DNA of 5,804 bases from Pedosphaera sp. (GTDB taxonomy: Bacteria > Verrucomicrobiota > Verrucomicrobiae > Limisphaerales > Pedosphaeraceae). A program made the translations under genes and the position numbers. This document shows, piece by piece, positions 5,089-5,804 of the stretch (position 1 is its first letter; every line of letters begins with the position of its first letter). Under the pieces are notes generated by a model that saw only the letters and a list, made by a program, of their open reading frames with translations, was not told the origin of the DNA and did no database searches. The stretch lies in assembly GCA_028293265.1 (NCBI GenBank), contig JAQGPB010000051.1, positions 1 through 5,804 on the forward strand, written 5' to 3'.

Positions 5089-5804
5089 CCGATTTGTCGT
5101 TTTGCTTGCAGGTTAAATTGAATGGTTACAGTCCTTTGCTGCTCATGCGAACTCGCTGGGAAAGGCTCGATAAAGGTGACAGCTTCCAAAACGTGTTGAA
5201 TGGACCGGTCCATCAATGCATTGCCGGAGGATTTGGTGATATGCGCACTGATGACATCGCCATTCCGGGAAATCGTGACGGAAGCGGTCACGACCGGGGT
5301 GTCGTCATCCAGTCCTGCGGGTGCGATCCAGGCGTTATAATATTTGCTGGCGATGAGATCGCGATAGTTGACGGAGACTTCGCCGCCTCCGCCCGGTCCA
5401 GATGGCATCTCGACCAAAGGTGTCTTGGAAGATAAATTCTTGCTGATGGTTTTTAAAGTGGATGCGAACTCGTGGGCTGCGCGCCTTGATGCCGCCCGGG
5501 CTGACGCATCCGCGGCTTCCTGCTCCGCCTTGGCCTTGTCGTCAACTTTGCGCGTGGTCGCTTTAAGCTGGTCTTTGGGAATGACAATTTTATGCGTGAC
5601 CTTTGGCGTCGGAGTCTCGACTTCCTTGGGCTCAGGCTTTGGCTTCTCCTTATGCGTTTTTTCCACGTGGGGCTTCGGCAAATCGGGATGGGCAACTTTA
5701 GGTGGCTCGGGTGTAGGATCAGGTTTCGGAGTGGGAGGTTTGGGCGCTGGTGGCGGAGGCAAAGTTTCGGGCGCGGGTTTCGGCGGTTGCGGAACAGGCT
5801 GAGG
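5085..5804 (-). CDS. tolA: TolA/TonB-family periplasm-spanning protein, N-terminus missing
   Basis: The last 239 codons and the TGA stop are visible; the start and the expected N-terminal membrane anchor lie beyond the right edge. Visible residues 1-68 are a Pro/Lys/Glu-rich linker with many PKP and PEP units, as in TonB and some TolA proteins. Residues about 76-120 are charged and Ala-rich (DDKAKAEQEAADASARAA), likely a helical TolA-like segment. After a Gly-rich hinge (PSGPGGGGE, 135-142) comes a TonB/TolA C-terminal domain (about 145-235): YYNAWIAP, VTASVTISRNGDVISAHI, SSGNALMDRSIQHVLEAV and TVTIQFNL. The usual role is to transmit the TolQR proton-motive-force-driven motion across the periplasm to TolB and Pal. 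The stop overlaps the tolB start by four bases, and this operon position argues for TolA rather than TonB. From sequence alone the C-domain could be called either. tolQ and tolR would be expected upstream. Confidence 0.85.
   Translation of the reverse strand, partial: PQPVPQPPKPAPETLPPPPAPKPPTPKPDPTPEPPKVAHPDLPKPHVEKTHKEKPKPEPKEVETPTPKVTHKIVIPKDQLKATTRKVDDKAKAEQEAADASARAASRRAAHEFASTLKTISKNLSSKTPLVEMPSGPGGGGEVSVNYRDLIASKYYNAWIAPAGLDDDTPVVTASVTISRNGDVISAHITKSSGNALMDRSIQHVLEAVTFIEPFPASSHEQQRTVTIQFNLQAKRQIG

Overview
The window looks like chromosomal DNA from a Gram-negative member of the Planctomycetota-Verrucomicrobiota group, most likely Verrucomicrobiota of the Pedosphaera/Limisphaera type. 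Three things support this together. One is a long PSCyt1/PSCyt2 (DUF1549) c-type cytochrome protein, a family expanded in these phyla. The second is a PEP-CTERM sorted protein. The third is a Tol-Pal gene set, which requires an outer membrane. The assignment is inferred from gene content; no marker gene is present.

Layout from left to right. Positions 1-1347 (minus strand) hold the N-terminal 449 codons of a secreted DUF1549-type cytochrome protein that runs off the left edge. Positions 1348-1568 are a divergent intergenic region. Positions 1569-2543 (plus strand) encode a secreted six-bladed beta-propeller-like protein with a C-terminal VPEPS/transmembrane/Arg sorting tail. Positions 2544-2675 lie between two convergent genes and carry a striking composite palindrome at 2606-2628. 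From 5804 down to 2676 (minus strand) is one operon: tolA-like (cut by the right edge), tolB, pal copy 1 and pal copy 2, with a 4-base ATGA overlap and then gaps of 24 and 22 bases.

The operon encodes the periplasmic and outer-membrane half of the Tol-Pal envelope system. The TolA-like protein would span the periplasm from the inner membrane, TolB is the periplasmic propeller, and Pal is the peptidoglycan-binding lipoprotein. TolQ and TolR would be expected beyond the right edge. The unusual point is that pal is present twice in tandem. The two 197-residue lipoproteins are nearly identical in the signal peptide and about 87% identical in the OmpA-like domain, but their 63-residue linkers have diverged strongly at equal length. 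Even the short untranslated leader in front of each start codon is duplicated. I see no tRNA, rRNA, CRISPR array, transposase or phage gene, and no wholly novel system. The best leads are the paired Pal proteins and the palindromic element downstream of them.
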